This document shows positions 1-6,235 of a stretch of DNA of 11,015 nt, in pieces (position 1 is the stretch's first letter; each line of letters opens with the position of its first letter). The DNA lies in contig JAUYDG010000126.1 of assembly GCA_030691925.1 (NCBI GenBank), positions 1 to 11,015 on the forward strand. Direction: 5' to 3'. The notes below the pieces were generated by a model, which was given only the letters and a program-made list of their open reading frames with translations, ran no database searches and had not been told where the DNA came from. The DNA is from Nanobdellota archaeon. Lineage in GTDB: Archaea > Nanobdellota > Nanobdellia > SCGC-AAA011-G17 > VGLX01. Position numbers and translations under genes: made by a program.

Positions 1-2
1 AT

Positions 3-383
3 GTTGGTGATTGGGAGATGGATTATTATCAGCCTAAGAAGCATAAGATCACTACTTTTGTCCTGGATAAAAGTGTGCAGCGTAAAGGTGAGGATGATGT
101 TTTCCAGAAGGAAAAGTCAGACGTTGAGGAATTAAAGCTCAATGAGGTCAAGGTTGGCTTTGATAAGATGATGGGTATAGTGGAAGATTACCGGAAAAAG
201 CATTACGCAGGGGATTATCCGGCTAAGATAATAGTGGTCTTGCAAAGGTTTAATGGCCGGGTCATTTGGAATGTTACGCATCTTACCAGCACTTTGAAGA
301 TATGGAACATCAAGCTTGATGCCAATGATGGTAAGGTTATAGAAGAGCGTATTGAGAACGTGTTCTCATTGAAAGCAAAATAA
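3..383 (+). CDS. Conserved-looking hypothetical protein, 5' end cut by window edge
   Basis: This is the 3' part of a gene whose frame is open from the first complete codon at position 3; the residues before the first Met (V-G-D-W-E) read on naturally, so the ATG at 18 is probably internal. About 127 residues are visible. The protein is soluble and charged, with no membrane segment. A WEMDYYQP stretch near the start and a C-terminal part (W-N-V-T ... W-N-I-K-L-D-A-N-D-G-K-V-I-E) resemble the strand-turn-strand ending of PepSY-like domains, in which a Trp strand is followed by 'D-x-x-x-G-x-V'. That resemblance is weak and I do not assign a family. It converges on the arrestin-like gene, with 43 bp between the stop codons and no clear T-rich terminator. 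Confidence 0.7.
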   Translation, partial: VGDWEMDYYQPKKHKITTFVLDKSVQRKGEDDVFQKEKSDVEELKLNEVKVGFDKMMGIVEDYRKKHYAGDYPAKIIVVLQRFNGRVIWNVTHLTSTLKIWNIKLDANDGKVIEERIENVFSLKAK

Positions 384-426
384 ATATGTTGCCATACCTC
401 TGCCCCTGATTTTGGTTTGGTTCATC

Positions 427-1332
427 CTACTTTATTGTTATATCAGCCTCGGTTTCTAAGTCTGCAGCTTTTGCAACGTCTAGTCCTATTTTGAAATGCC
501 ATTCGATATTGAAATATTCTCTTTGCATAGTGGGCATAATGCCTGTTGGTATTTGAAATTTGAAGTTTTGTTCAAAGTAGTTCAGTTCTGGCTGGCTGAC
601 AGGTATTGTTTCGCTGCGGTTCATGACTGCTGAGTCTTCTGTATAGCCCTCTGCTTCTGCATGCTCATTCGCGTAGAGCTCTAGTTTTAAGTTTCTTATT
701 GTTTTGCCTGATTTGTTCGTTACTGCAACTTTCCCTTCAAGGTATTCTCCTCTTGTAAGTTCTGTTTTGCTAAGATGTACTGCCATGTCTATGTCTGGAG
801 ACAGTGCTTGTGGCAGGACGCTGCTGCCGCTTTTTTCTTTTATCAGCGCAGACACACCTTTTTCTGAAGAAGCGTCTTTTGGCAGTATATGTATCTCCTT
901 GCCTTGTTTGATGTCCAGCCTCCATGGGATGTCAACTTTTGCTGAAAGCTCGTACTTTACTTCTGCATGCTCCCCGTCATAGGTTGGTGTTGCGTCATTT
1001 GGCAGCTGGAATGAGAATTTGAAATTGTGCTGTCCTGATGGTAGGACTATATTTTTGCCTTTATCATAAGGGTTTAATTGGTAAGTCTTGTCGAACTGGC
1101 CTATAAGGCTTTGTGGCTCATCTATTACTTCTACATCTTCTGTATATGTTACCGTGTGCTGATTCTTGCCTGAACCATGTGTTCTTGTTATGTGTGTACG
1201 CTCATTTCCGTAAACGCTAATGACCACATCTCTGACTTTTGTATCCTTCTTAAGGTCTAATAATAGGCTTCCTTCTACTTTCTCTCCTGGCTTGTAAACT
1301 TCTTTGTCGAGTATTAGTTCTAATTTGCTCAT
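427..1332 (-). CDS. Arrestin-fold (Spo0M-like) protein
   Basis: This 301-aa soluble protein has two arrestin-like beta-sandwich domains. The N-terminal domain (about 1-155) opens with V-Y-K-P-G-E-K-V-E-G at 12-21. It carries the family's typical run 'LPSGQHNFKFSFQLP' at 97-111, followed by a Y-D-G-E-H-A-E-V-K-Y-E-L strand and a D-I-P turn. The C-terminal domain (about 180-300) repeats the entry motif as L-T-R-G-E-Y-L-E-G at 192-200 and ends in alternating beta-strand residues. No signal peptide or membrane segment is present, so it is probably cytoplasmic. Arrestin-fold proteins are scaffolds or adaptors; in Bacillus, Spo0M influences sporulation and morphology, but the archaeal role is unknown. 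It starts at ATG 1332, two bases after the stop of the 133-aa gene, and is surely co-transcribed with it. The fold is fairly certain; the function is not. Confidence 0.85.
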   Translation of the reverse strand: MSKLELILDKEVYKPGEKVEGSLLLDLKKDTKVRDVVISVYGNERTHITRTHGSGKNQHTVTYTEDVEVIDEPQSLIGQFDKTYQLNPYDKGKNIVLPSGQHNFKFSFQLPNDATPTYDGEHAEVKYELSAKVDIPWRLDIKQGKEIHILPKDASSEKGVSALIKEKSGSSVLPQALSPDIDMAVHLSKTELTRGEYLEGKVAVTNKSGKTIRNLKLELYANEHAEAEGYTEDSAVMNRSETIPVSQPELNYFEQNFKFQIPTGIMPTMQREYFNIEWHFKIGLDVAKAADLETEADITIK

Positions 1333-1334
1333 TT

Positions 1335-1736
1335 TTATTTACCCTCATGATAGCATTCAAGTATTGTTATTTTTTCTAATGGCATAAATTCCTTTTTTAT
1401 CTCTTTTTCTTTTAGCTTCTTTTCTGAATGACCTCTTGACCATTCTTCTGCAAGGTCATCTATTGTGTAGTTTTCTTTTATTGTTACGAACCTGTAGAAG
1501 CCTTTAGTGCAGTTTATCCCCCATATCAACTCTTTTTGTTGGCCATAGTATTCTTTGTTTTTAGATGCTTCGACTATTTCCATCCTTCCCGTTATTTTTC
1601 TTCTCAGTACCAAGTCTGTTATCGAGCCGTAAGAGTCTACTTGTACCAAGTCACCATTATGCTCGTAAAGCTCATCTACTGTTTTTGGTTTTATACTGCC
1701 TTTTTTTACGTATCCTATTCCGCATTTGTCTGCCAT
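1335..1736 (-). CDS. Hypothetical protein (133 aa), first gene of the arrestin pair
   Basis: I do not recognise this 133-aa soluble protein. It starts at ATG 1736 with a good SD (GGGGGA at 1749-1744, 7-nt spacer). The N-terminal two thirds look like mixed beta structure (V-Q-V-D-S-Y-G-S-I-T-D-L-V-L; Y-R-F-V-T-I), possibly a small ligand- or protein-binding domain. Residues 92-115 are helical and highly charged (D-D-L-A-E-E-W, then Lys/Glu-rich). Three cysteines (5, 76, 128) are scattered and form no CxxC metal site. The stop codon lies two bases before the arrestin-like gene, so translation is probably coupled and the two products may act together. No catalytic motif is visible. Confidence 0.75.
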   Translation of the reverse strand: MADKCGIGYVKKGSIKPKTVDELYEHNGDLVQVDSYGSITDLVLRRKITGRMEIVEASKNKEYYGQQKELIWGINCTKGFYRFVTIKENYTIDDLAEEWSRGHSEKKLKEKEIKKEFMPLEKITILECYHEGK

Positions 1737-1743
1737 TTTAAAA

Positions 1744-1783
1744 TCCCCCGAATAAAAGAAGGATTTGGGGCTTAGTTTAAAAG
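1744..1783 (-). promoter_or_regulatory. Promoter and SD of the 133-aa/arrestin pair
   Basis: On the minus strand a TATA-like CTTTTAAAC lies at 1783-1775, about 43 nt before ATG 1736. GGGGGA (1749-1744) forms an SD 7 nt before the ATG. Transcription starting about 25 nt after the TATA centre would leave a 5' leader of about 17 nt containing this SD. The TATA sits only 6 bp past the stop of the CYTH gene, so read-through from the upstream pair is also possible. Confidence 0.5.
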
Positions 1784-1788
1784 CCTTA

Positions 1789-2412
1789 CTATCCGGACTT
1801 TGCTAGTAATGCTAAGCCTCTTTCGTATTTGGAGCGTTTTGATGGCTTCAGTTTTTTTCCGAATTTTTGTTTTAGAAAGCCTTGGATTTTTTCAACTTCT
1901 TCCATCGGCGTATTTTTTGATTCTATCTCAAGCTCGTGTTCTTTTTCCTTTAGCCCTTCTATCAGGAATTGTATTGTGTCCATGTCCAGCTTTATCATGA
2001 AGTTCCCTTTTGTTATGACTATCCTTTTCCTGTGTTTGTCTATGGTGAATATTTTTTGCAGTTTTTTGCCTTCGGCCAGTTTTTTTGCCTCTTGTACCGG
2101 CTTTATGTTTAAGGAGTAGTCGTAGACTTTTGGTATGTCCTCTTCTTTTATGTATTCTTCTTCTTCTATTCTTGAGTATATCGCTCCTGTCCTTACAGGC
2201 TTTTGTTTCAATGTTACTAAGAACGTGTTGTCTTGTTTTCTTATCCTGTAGCTTAGTTCCTGCCTGTGCAGGTCTAATTCTTCGGTGTCCAGGTAAGTGT
2301 CTTCTTCTTTTATGTCAATGATTTCTTTTATTTTGTAGCCTGCTATGTCTTTTAGTTCTGATATTTTTTTGAATATTCCTGGTCGGGTTAGGAATTTTGC
2401 TTCGATTTCCAT
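1789..2412 (-). CDS. CYTH-domain triphosphatase (class IV adenylate cyclase / ThTPase fold)
   Basis: This 207-aa protein begins with the family's defining ExExK motif (E2, E4, K6). Other expected tunnel residues follow: YLDT at 40-43, RIRK at 56-59, L-K-Q-K at 68-71, basic residues around 127-130 (H-R-K-R), the acidic strand E158-H-E-L-E-I-E164 and a Lys/Arg-rich end near 192-199. CYTH enzymes bind triphosphate in a beta-tunnel with Mg2+ or Mn2+ and hydrolyse inorganic triphosphate, thiamine triphosphate or RNA 5'-triphosphate, or cyclise ATP. Archaeal members are usually triphosphatases, which I take as most likely; the substrate cannot be read from sequence. The ATG at 2412 lies one base after the UMP kinase stop, so the gene depends on that operon. 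The acidic C-terminal half suggests a cytoplasmic enzyme. Confidence 0.88.
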   Translation of the reverse strand: MEIEAKFLTRPGIFKKISELKDIAGYKIKEIIDIKEEDTYLDTEELDLHRQELSYRIRKQDNTFLVTLKQKPVRTGAIYSRIEEEEYIKEEDIPKVYDYSLNIKPVQEAKKLAEGKKLQKIFTIDKHRKRIVITKGNFMIKLDMDTIQFLIEGLKEKEHELEIESKNTPMEEVEKIQGFLKQKFGKKLKPSKRSKYERGLALLAKSG

Positions 2413-2413
2413 C

Positions 2414-3097
2414 TTAAGAAATTATCGTCCCTTTGAAGGTTTTCCCTTCTATGTAGTTTTCAAAGTTTTCTAGGTCTGAGCCTTTCATTATTGCAACTTC
2501 CAGACCGAGCTTTTGCGCTTCTTTAGATGCTACAGGGTCGAATGGCATGTTCAGCCCAGGATCCCATTCGTCACCAACTATTTTTCTGAAGTCCGCCCAG
2601 GATATTTTTTCTACTGGTTTTGCGTCTTTGAATTTTTTAGGGTCTTTGTCGTAGACGTATTCTATATTTGTGAGGTTTACCAGCCTCTTGGCTTTGTAAA
2701 GCTTGGCTAATAGCACTGCGTCGTAGTCTGTTGAGCACCCTGGCTTCCATCCTGCTGCGACAAGTATATGTTCTTTGAAGTTTTCTTTTTCCGTTGGGTT
2801 TTTAATGACTTTCGGGTGCGCTACTTCCCTGAATATAGTTCTTATCAGATGGGCGTTTAGCCTTGTGCTGTGTATGCCCAGCCAGTCCAGGTCTTCTTCT
2901 TCTAACGGCCTTATTTCTCCTGCTGCTTTCTGGTATTTCCTGCAGGTCTTTCCTCCGCCGGTTATTAGTATGAATTTTTTTCCTTCCCCTATATATTTTA
3001 GTATCAGCGCTCTGAATTTTTTTAGAAACTCGACGTCTATTTCTTCTGGGACGATTAATGAGCCGCCTAGGCTTACTATTATCAGGTCTTTTTGCAT
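2414..3097 (-). CDS. pyrH: UMP kinase, archaeal type (amino acid kinase fold)
   Basis: This enzyme phosphorylates UMP to UDP with ATP, an essential step of pyrimidine nucleotide supply. It has 227 residues, the usual archaeal length. Motifs in order: S-L-G-G-S-L at 9-14 (phosphate loop), ITGGGKTCRKYQ at 45-56, the UMP-binding stretch G-W-K-P-G-C-S-T-D-Y-D-A at 116-127, the ATP-site L-T-N-I-E-Y-V-Y-D-K-D-P at 142-153, and P-G-L-N-M-P-F-D-P with a conserved A-x-K near 188-194. The C-terminal G-T-I-I is typical. I place the start at ATG 3097, not the TTG one codon earlier, because a TATA box centred about 28 nt upstream predicts an mRNA starting at or next to this ATG. It heads a pair with the CYTH gene. 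Confidence 0.92.
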   Translation of the reverse strand: MQKDLIIVSLGGSLIVPEEIDVEFLKKFRALILKYIGEGKKFILITGGGKTCRKYQKAAGEIRPLEEEDLDWLGIHSTRLNAHLIRTIFREVAHPKVIKNPTEKENFKEHILVAAGWKPGCSTDYDAVLLAKLYKAKRLVNLTNIEYVYDKDPKKFKDAKPVEKISWADFRKIVGDEWDPGLNMPFDPVASKEAQKLGLEVAIMKGSDLENFENYIEGKTFKGTIIS

Positions 3098-3120
3098 CAA
3101 AGTTTCTTACTTTTTTAATA

Positions 3121-3129
3121 TTTATATAG
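3121..3129 (-). promoter_or_regulatory. TATA box of the UMP kinase/CYTH operon
   Basis: The minus strand reads CTATATAAA at 3129-3121, followed by TATT. Its centre is 28 nt from ATG 3097, the spacing expected when transcription begins at the start codon. No SD is visible in the short gap. A second AT-rich element (CTATTTAAAC) lies farther upstream near 3144-3135. Confidence 0.65.
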
Positions 3130-3162
3130 TTTTGGTTTAAATAGGATTCGGTAGCAGTAAAA

Positions 3163-3170
3163 TTTTTATA
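3163..3170 (+). promoter_or_regulatory. TATA box of the deoxyribosyltransferase-Nudix gene
   Basis: TTTTTATA at 3163-3170 is centred about 28 nt before ATG 3195, and no SD precedes that ATG. This predicts a leaderless transcript. It is back-to-back with the UMP kinase promoter, about 40 bp away, so the two could interfere or share control. Confidence 0.6.
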
Positions 3171-3194
3171 GGGTGCAAGTATCCGTCCTGATAT

Positions 3195-4133
3195 ATGGAT
3201 CTGAAAAAAAATATAAGATGTGTTCTGCATGGAAGTTTTAGGAAACATTTTGATAAGATAAGTGAGACAGCAAAACTGTTTAAAGAAGTAGGGATAGAAG
3301 TTATCGCTCCAGAAATAACAGAAATTGTTGGAGAGACAGACGGTTTTGCCCACTTGGCTAGCGATCGAAGCACGGACCCAAGAGTAACTGAGTTATTATA
3401 CCTCAAAAAAATATCTGAACTAGGACCAGACGGATTCAGTTATTATATTAATCCGGATGGGACGCTGGGAACGAGTGCTTCTTATGAGCTAGCGATAGAT
3501 CAGCTTACAAATACTAGGCACTTGTTTATGGAAAAGCTTAGCGATCATCCTGCGTATGCGCCTCAGAATTCTGTATGGAAACCACGAGAATTGGCTGATT
3601 ACATCTCAGAAAATGGGCATTATCCGCCTCCGATAATCCCACAAGATGAACGTTATATTTACGGAATGGTTCAGGATCTTGCTCTGCACGGCTCGATTAT
3701 TGCTGTCGGTGCGATCATCGTTGATAATAGCAGTAAGAGGTACAAAAAGGGGCAAGAAAGAGAGGTCTTGATGGTACAGACTCACAAGTGGGGTGACAGG
3801 TTCTCTATGGTCGGCGGGAAAGTTCGAAGAAATGAGAGGTTAGCTGACGCGTTAAAAAGAGAGGTGTGCGAAGAGACAGGATTGGAAGCGAATATTAAAG
3901 AAAGTATCTGTACTTTTGACGAAATCAGAGGTGGAGGTTATTTTATACCTGGGACACACAGAGTTTTTACCGATAATGTAGTTATAGCAGGGAGAAGAAG
4001 GGTAGCATTAAATGACGAGGCGCAATCCTATTTGTGGGTTCCGCCAAGCGTAGCATTACAAGAGTTAGATATTGAACCGAATGCTAAGATAACTTTAGAA
4101 TTATATGCACAAAAATACAAAAGAATAGCATAA
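3195..4133 (+). CDS. Fusion: nucleoside 2-deoxyribosyltransferase-like domain + Nudix hydrolase
   Basis: This is a 312-aa two-domain protein. Residues about 6-140 resemble the nucleoside 2-deoxyribosyltransferase-like Rossmann family: an opening strand and HGSF loop (12-15), a helix, then V-I-A-P (36-39), an N-P-D-G-T-L-G-T-S loop (86-94) and an E98-L-A-I helix, where these families place the catalytic Glu. Residues about 165-310 are a Nudix domain with a perfect Nudix box G-x5-E-x7-R-E-x-x-E-E-x-G-L: G208, E214, R222-E223, E226-E227, G229. The Nudix half should hydrolyse a nucleoside diphosphate derivative with Mg2+. The N-terminal half may cleave or transfer a base or sugar. Together they suggest removal or salvage of unusual nucleotides, which is an inference. 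The start ATG fits a leaderless TATA spacing. It faces away from UMP kinase. Confidence 0.82.
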   Translation: MDLKKNIRCVLHGSFRKHFDKISETAKLFKEVGIEVIAPEITEIVGETDGFAHLASDRSTDPRVTELLYLKKISELGPDGFSYYINPDGTLGTSASYELAIDQLTNTRHLFMEKLSDHPAYAPQNSVWKPRELADYISENGHYPPPIIPQDERYIYGMVQDLALHGSIIAVGAIIVDNSSKRYKKGQEREVLMVQTHKWGDRFSMVGGKVRRNERLADALKREVCEETGLEANIKESICTFDEIRGGGYFIPGTHRVFTDNVVIAGRRRVALNDEAQSYLWVPPSVALQELDIEPNAKITLELYAQKYKRIA

Positions 4134-4140
4134 AAGAATC

Positions 4141-4239
4141 TTATTCAGAGGCTTCTATTACCTTCTCTTTTCCTTTCAACCCCGAGATTATTTTTACTGG
4201 TTGTTTGTTAAAAAGAAACTTTAATAAGTTAAACAGCAT
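4141..4239 (-). pseudogene. Truncated DUF167 (YggU-like) gene remnant
   Basis: Read on the minus strand, this stretch encodes a C-terminal half of a DUF167 protein closely matching the complete gene at 6002-6235. The residues QPVKIISGLKGKEK are identical in both, followed by V-I-E-A-S-E and a stop, versus L-I-E-I-G and a stop. At DNA level 4163-4208 and 6021-6066 match at 43 of 46 bases, and all three differences are silent. Upstream of this block, similarity falls sharply, although the alignment stays ungapped back to an Asn. The frame is closed by a TAG a few codons above the only ATG (4239). Only 32 codons remain of the usual 75 or so, and the N-terminal strands are missing. I call it a decayed or partial copy; a short expressed peptide is not excluded. 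Confidence 0.7.
4219..4230 (+). promoter_or_regulatory. Candidate TATA box of the ATP-grasp gene
   Basis: CTTTAATAAGTT at 4219-4230 is the best TATA-like element before the ATP-grasp gene. It predicts transcription starting near 4248-4250, exactly at an ATG that opens a five-codon frame. It lies inside the DUF167 remnant of the other strand. The match to the TATA consensus is weaker than for the other promoters in the window. Confidence 0.4.
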
Positions 4240-4247
4240 ATTATCAC

Positions 4248-4265
4248 ATGTCTAAATTCGTTTGA
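4248..4265 (+). other. Five-codon mini-ORF in frame with the ATP-grasp gene
   Basis: ATG at 4248 opens the frame M-S-K-F-V and then TGA at 4263. This frame is the same as that of the ATP-grasp gene, whose first usable start (GTG) lies only three codons after the stop. The ATG sits about 25 nt from the candidate TATA, the spacing used by the window's leaderless genes. It could be a leader peptide, a former start disabled by a stop, or a sequencing error. Confidence 0.45.
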
Positions 4266-4274
4266 AAAACTGAG

Positions 4275-5159
4275 GTGTTTTGTATTAAAAAGTCAAAGAG
4301 GATTGTTATAGGTTATATTTTTGCTGCCAGGAAGATTGGTAAGGAAGAGCGGCTTTTTCTTAGGTTAGCGAAAAAGAAGGGCATAGACCTTGTTATGTTC
4401 AATCTGTTCAAGAAGATAAACGAGGATGAGTTTGAGAGCAAGGTAAAAAGATGTGATCTCGTGTACAATGATACGGCTGAGGATTTTGTGATAGAGTCCT
4501 TAAAGACTATCGAGGAGCTTGGAAAAAAGGTTATTGACACTTCTCGCATTTTTTATTACACTGAAGACAAGTGGATGTTCTATATCAAGTGCAGGGAGCA
4601 TGGCATTCCGACTCCGGATACTATCCTTTTATCGAATAATGTTAATATTGCCAGGGCTGAATTGAAAGAGTTCGGGAAGTGGCCTGTAGTGATCAAGCGC
4701 GTTTATGGCACGATGGGCGAATTTGTTGAAAAGGCAGATAATCTTGAGCAGGCCTTGAAGGTAATAAAAAAGTTTTTGAAGATAGATTGTGACAGATTGC
4801 CTATAGTCGCTCAGGAGTTCATATCTCCTCCGTCCTACAGGGTTACGTTAATTGATAAGAGGATAGTCCAGGCCATCATAAAAAAAAGCAAGAACTGGAA
4901 GTGCACAGGCGTTTACGGCAAGAAGTTCGATAAGTTCAAGGTCGATAAGAAATTGAGAGGGATAATTAAGAAAGTGGTAAAAGCGACTAATATAAATATT
5001 TGCGGTGTGGATTTGCTTAAAAAAGATGGTCAATGGTTCGTTTTAGAGATTAACTCTAATCCTTCGCTTGATTTTGTTAATAATGAGCATGAGAAGCTAG
5101 TTGGCTTTGTTCTAGATTTTTTGAAAAGGTATCATAAAAAGCGTAATCATAAGCATTAG
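4275..5159 (+). CDS. RimK/LysX-like ATP-grasp ligase
   Basis: This 294-aa protein of the RimK-type ATP-grasp family joins an amino acid (often glutamate) to a carboxyl group through an acyl-phosphate. The N-terminal pre-ATP-grasp domain spans about 1-95. Then come E97-D-K-W with H-G-I-P-T-P-D-T at 109-116, the ATP-binding strand W-P-V-V-I-K141 with a glycine-containing loop (Y-G-T-M-G), Q-E181 in the hinge, R189, and the Mg2+ site D246, E258 and N260 in 'GVDLLKKDGQWFVLEINSNP'. The substrate cannot be told: ribosomal protein, coenzyme F420, methanopterin and LysW ligases all share these motifs. The start is uncertain. GTG 4275 is the first legal codon but lacks an SD; GAGGTG (4272-4277) would suit an ATT start at 4284. 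A basic tail (K-K-R-N-H-K-H) ends the protein. Confidence 0.85.
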   Translation: MFCIKKSKRIVIGYIFAARKIGKEERLFLRLAKKKGIDLVMFNLFKKINEDEFESKVKRCDLVYNDTAEDFVIESLKTIEELGKKVIDTSRIFYYTEDKWMFYIKCREHGIPTPDTILLSNNVNIARAELKEFGKWPVVIKRVYGTMGEFVEKADNLEQALKVIKKFLKIDCDRLPIVAQEFISPPSYRVTLIDKRIVQAIIKKSKNWKCTGVYGKKFDKFKVDKKLRGIIKKVVKATNINICGVDLLKKDGQWFVLEINSNPSLDFVNNEHEKLVGFVLDFLKRYHKKRNHKH

Positions 5160-5169
5160 TGGAAAAAAG

Positions 5170-5919
5170 TTATTTTGAGTAATATTTTCTGAATTTTTTA
5201 ATCTCTCCTAGGTCCACTTTTGCGGTGATGAGCCCTTCTTTGTCAATGATCTCTTTGAGAATCCTGTGCGGGCTTGCAATTGCCGAGTATGAGATTTGGG
5301 TCTTTGATTCCATTACCGGGTTGCATAGCGCTACGTAGAATACGTTTTCATGAGCCCTGGTCAGTGTTATCGATCTTAGCAACAGAGTTTCCCAGTGTTT
5401 ATGCCTGCTCTTATAGGATACCAGGTCGTAGTTCCATTGTGCTGGGCAGAATACTATTTCAGCGCCCTTTTTTCTCATCACGTTAAACAGTCCGGGATAC
5501 GTTAGGTCCCAGCATATTGCAATGCCAATTTTTGCAAAATCTGTCTGAAAAACCCCTATTTTGTCTCCAGAGTTTACTCTGTCCCCGTAAAGGTTTATTT
5601 TTTTATAGCATCCTTTTATTTTCCCGTTTCTGTCTATGAGTATGGACATGTTGTAGTCTTTGCTGCCGATTCTAACATCTTCTGTTACTATACACCAGAT
5701 AGAATTTTTTTTGCACTCAGCCCGTATAGCCTTTATGGATCTGTCAGTCAGGTCTATGCGACCTCTTTTTTTCACACAAGATTCTGGGAAGCAGATGATG
5801 TCGGACCCAGCCTGTTTAGCCCGTTGTATATACTTTTTTATTTTTTCAACGTTATGTGTTTTGTTTATGTCATAGTATTTTATCTGGGCGATTGCGATCG
5901 TAGGTTTTTTGTGTCTCAT
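5170..5919 (-). CDS. Carbon-nitrogen hydrolase (nitrilase superfamily amidohydrolase)
   Basis: This 249-aa enzyme has the full Glu-Lys-Cys triad of the nitrilase superfamily: E46 in C-F-P-E-S-C, K107 in Y-K-K-I-N-L-Y-G, and the nucleophile C136 in I-G-I-A-I-C-W-D-L-T-Y-P. The opening strand I-A-I-A-Q-I is typical, and the length is that of a single-domain family member. It should hydrolyse an amide or carbamoyl C-N bond in the cytoplasm; omega-amidase, N-carbamoyl-amine hydrolase and deaminated-glutathione amidase are all possible. I choose ATG 5919 over the TTG two codons upstream because a TATA box lies 27 nt before it. It is convergent with the ATP-grasp ligase (10 bp between stops), so they are not an operon, although both handle amide bonds. 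Confidence 0.88.
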   Translation of the reverse strand: MRHKKPTIAIAQIKYYDINKTHNVEKIKKYIQRAKQAGSDIICFPESCVKKRGRIDLTDRSIKAIRAECKKNSIWCIVTEDVRIGSKDYNMSILIDRNGKIKGCYKKINLYGDRVNSGDKIGVFQTDFAKIGIAICWDLTYPGLFNVMRKKGAEIVFCPAQWNYDLVSYKSRHKHWETLLLRSITLTRAHENVFYVALCNPVMESKTQISYSAIASPHRILKEIIDKEGLITAKVDLGEIKKFRKYYSK

Positions 5920-5941
5920 GTCCAAGATTGGTTGTTTTTGT

Positions 5942-5950
5942 TTTATATAC
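5942..5950 (-). promoter_or_regulatory. TATA box of the carbon-nitrogen hydrolase
   Basis: The minus strand reads AAAAGTATATAAAA, with the GTATATAAA core at 5950-5942, centred 27 nt before ATG 5919 with no SD between. The regulator gene at 7287 has a nearly identical AAAAGTATATAAA promoter, so this is probably a standard strong promoter of the organism. Confidence 0.65.
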
Positions 5951-6001
5951 TTTTCTAAACGTGTGAACGATGTTGTTGTTAAAGAAGCTGAAGAGGCTAA
6001 T

Positions 6002-6235
6002 TTAGCCTATTTCTATCAGTTTCTCTTTTCCCTTCAGCCCTGAGATTATTTTTACTGGTTGTTTGTACTTTTTGTGGAATAGTTTTATTATCTCCTTGTT
6101 GGCTTTGTTTTCTATTGGTGGCGCTTTTACTAAGACCTTGTACGCATTTTTTTCTTTGTCAAAGTCTAGTATCTCGTTTTTTTCTGCATTGGTTTTTACT
6201 GTTATTTTTATAATGGTTTTGCCAGTGGGTTCCAT
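6002..6235 (-). CDS. DUF167 / YggU family protein
   Basis: This small 77-aa protein shows the DUF167 pattern: strand I-K-I-T-V-K-T-N-A at 9-17, A-Y-K-V-L-V-K-A-P-P at 31-40, E-N-K-A-N-K at 42-47 (the conserved N-K-A-N), and S-G-L-K-G-K-E-K-L-I-E-I at 65-76, where the family has a glycine followed by basic residues. Known structures are small alpha/beta folds; the function is not established. Its ATG at 6235 lies inside the 3' end of the regulator gene (28-nt overlap, different frame), so translation is probably coupled. The length is normal for the family. A partial, highly similar copy lies at 4141-4239. Confidence 0.85.
   Translation of the reverse strand: MEPTGKTIIKITVKTNAEKNEILDFDKEKNAYKVLVKAPPIENKANKEIIKLFHKKYKQPVKIISGLKGKEKLIEIG

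Noticed and set aside
2802..3406. Minus-strand frames spanning the UMP kinase/Nudix promoter region
   Set aside because: They cross both divergent TATA boxes and overlap two genes with clear motifs; the translations are basic and non-family-like.
4134..4274. Possible small RNA or riboswitch before the ATP-grasp gene
   Set aside because: No strong hairpin is visible; the stretch is explained by the DUF167 remnant and a promoter.
5972..6007. Short Leu/Lys-rich plus-strand frame starting ATGTTGTTG downstream of the DUF167 stop
   Set aside because: Only about 11 codons, with no promoter or SD on that strand.
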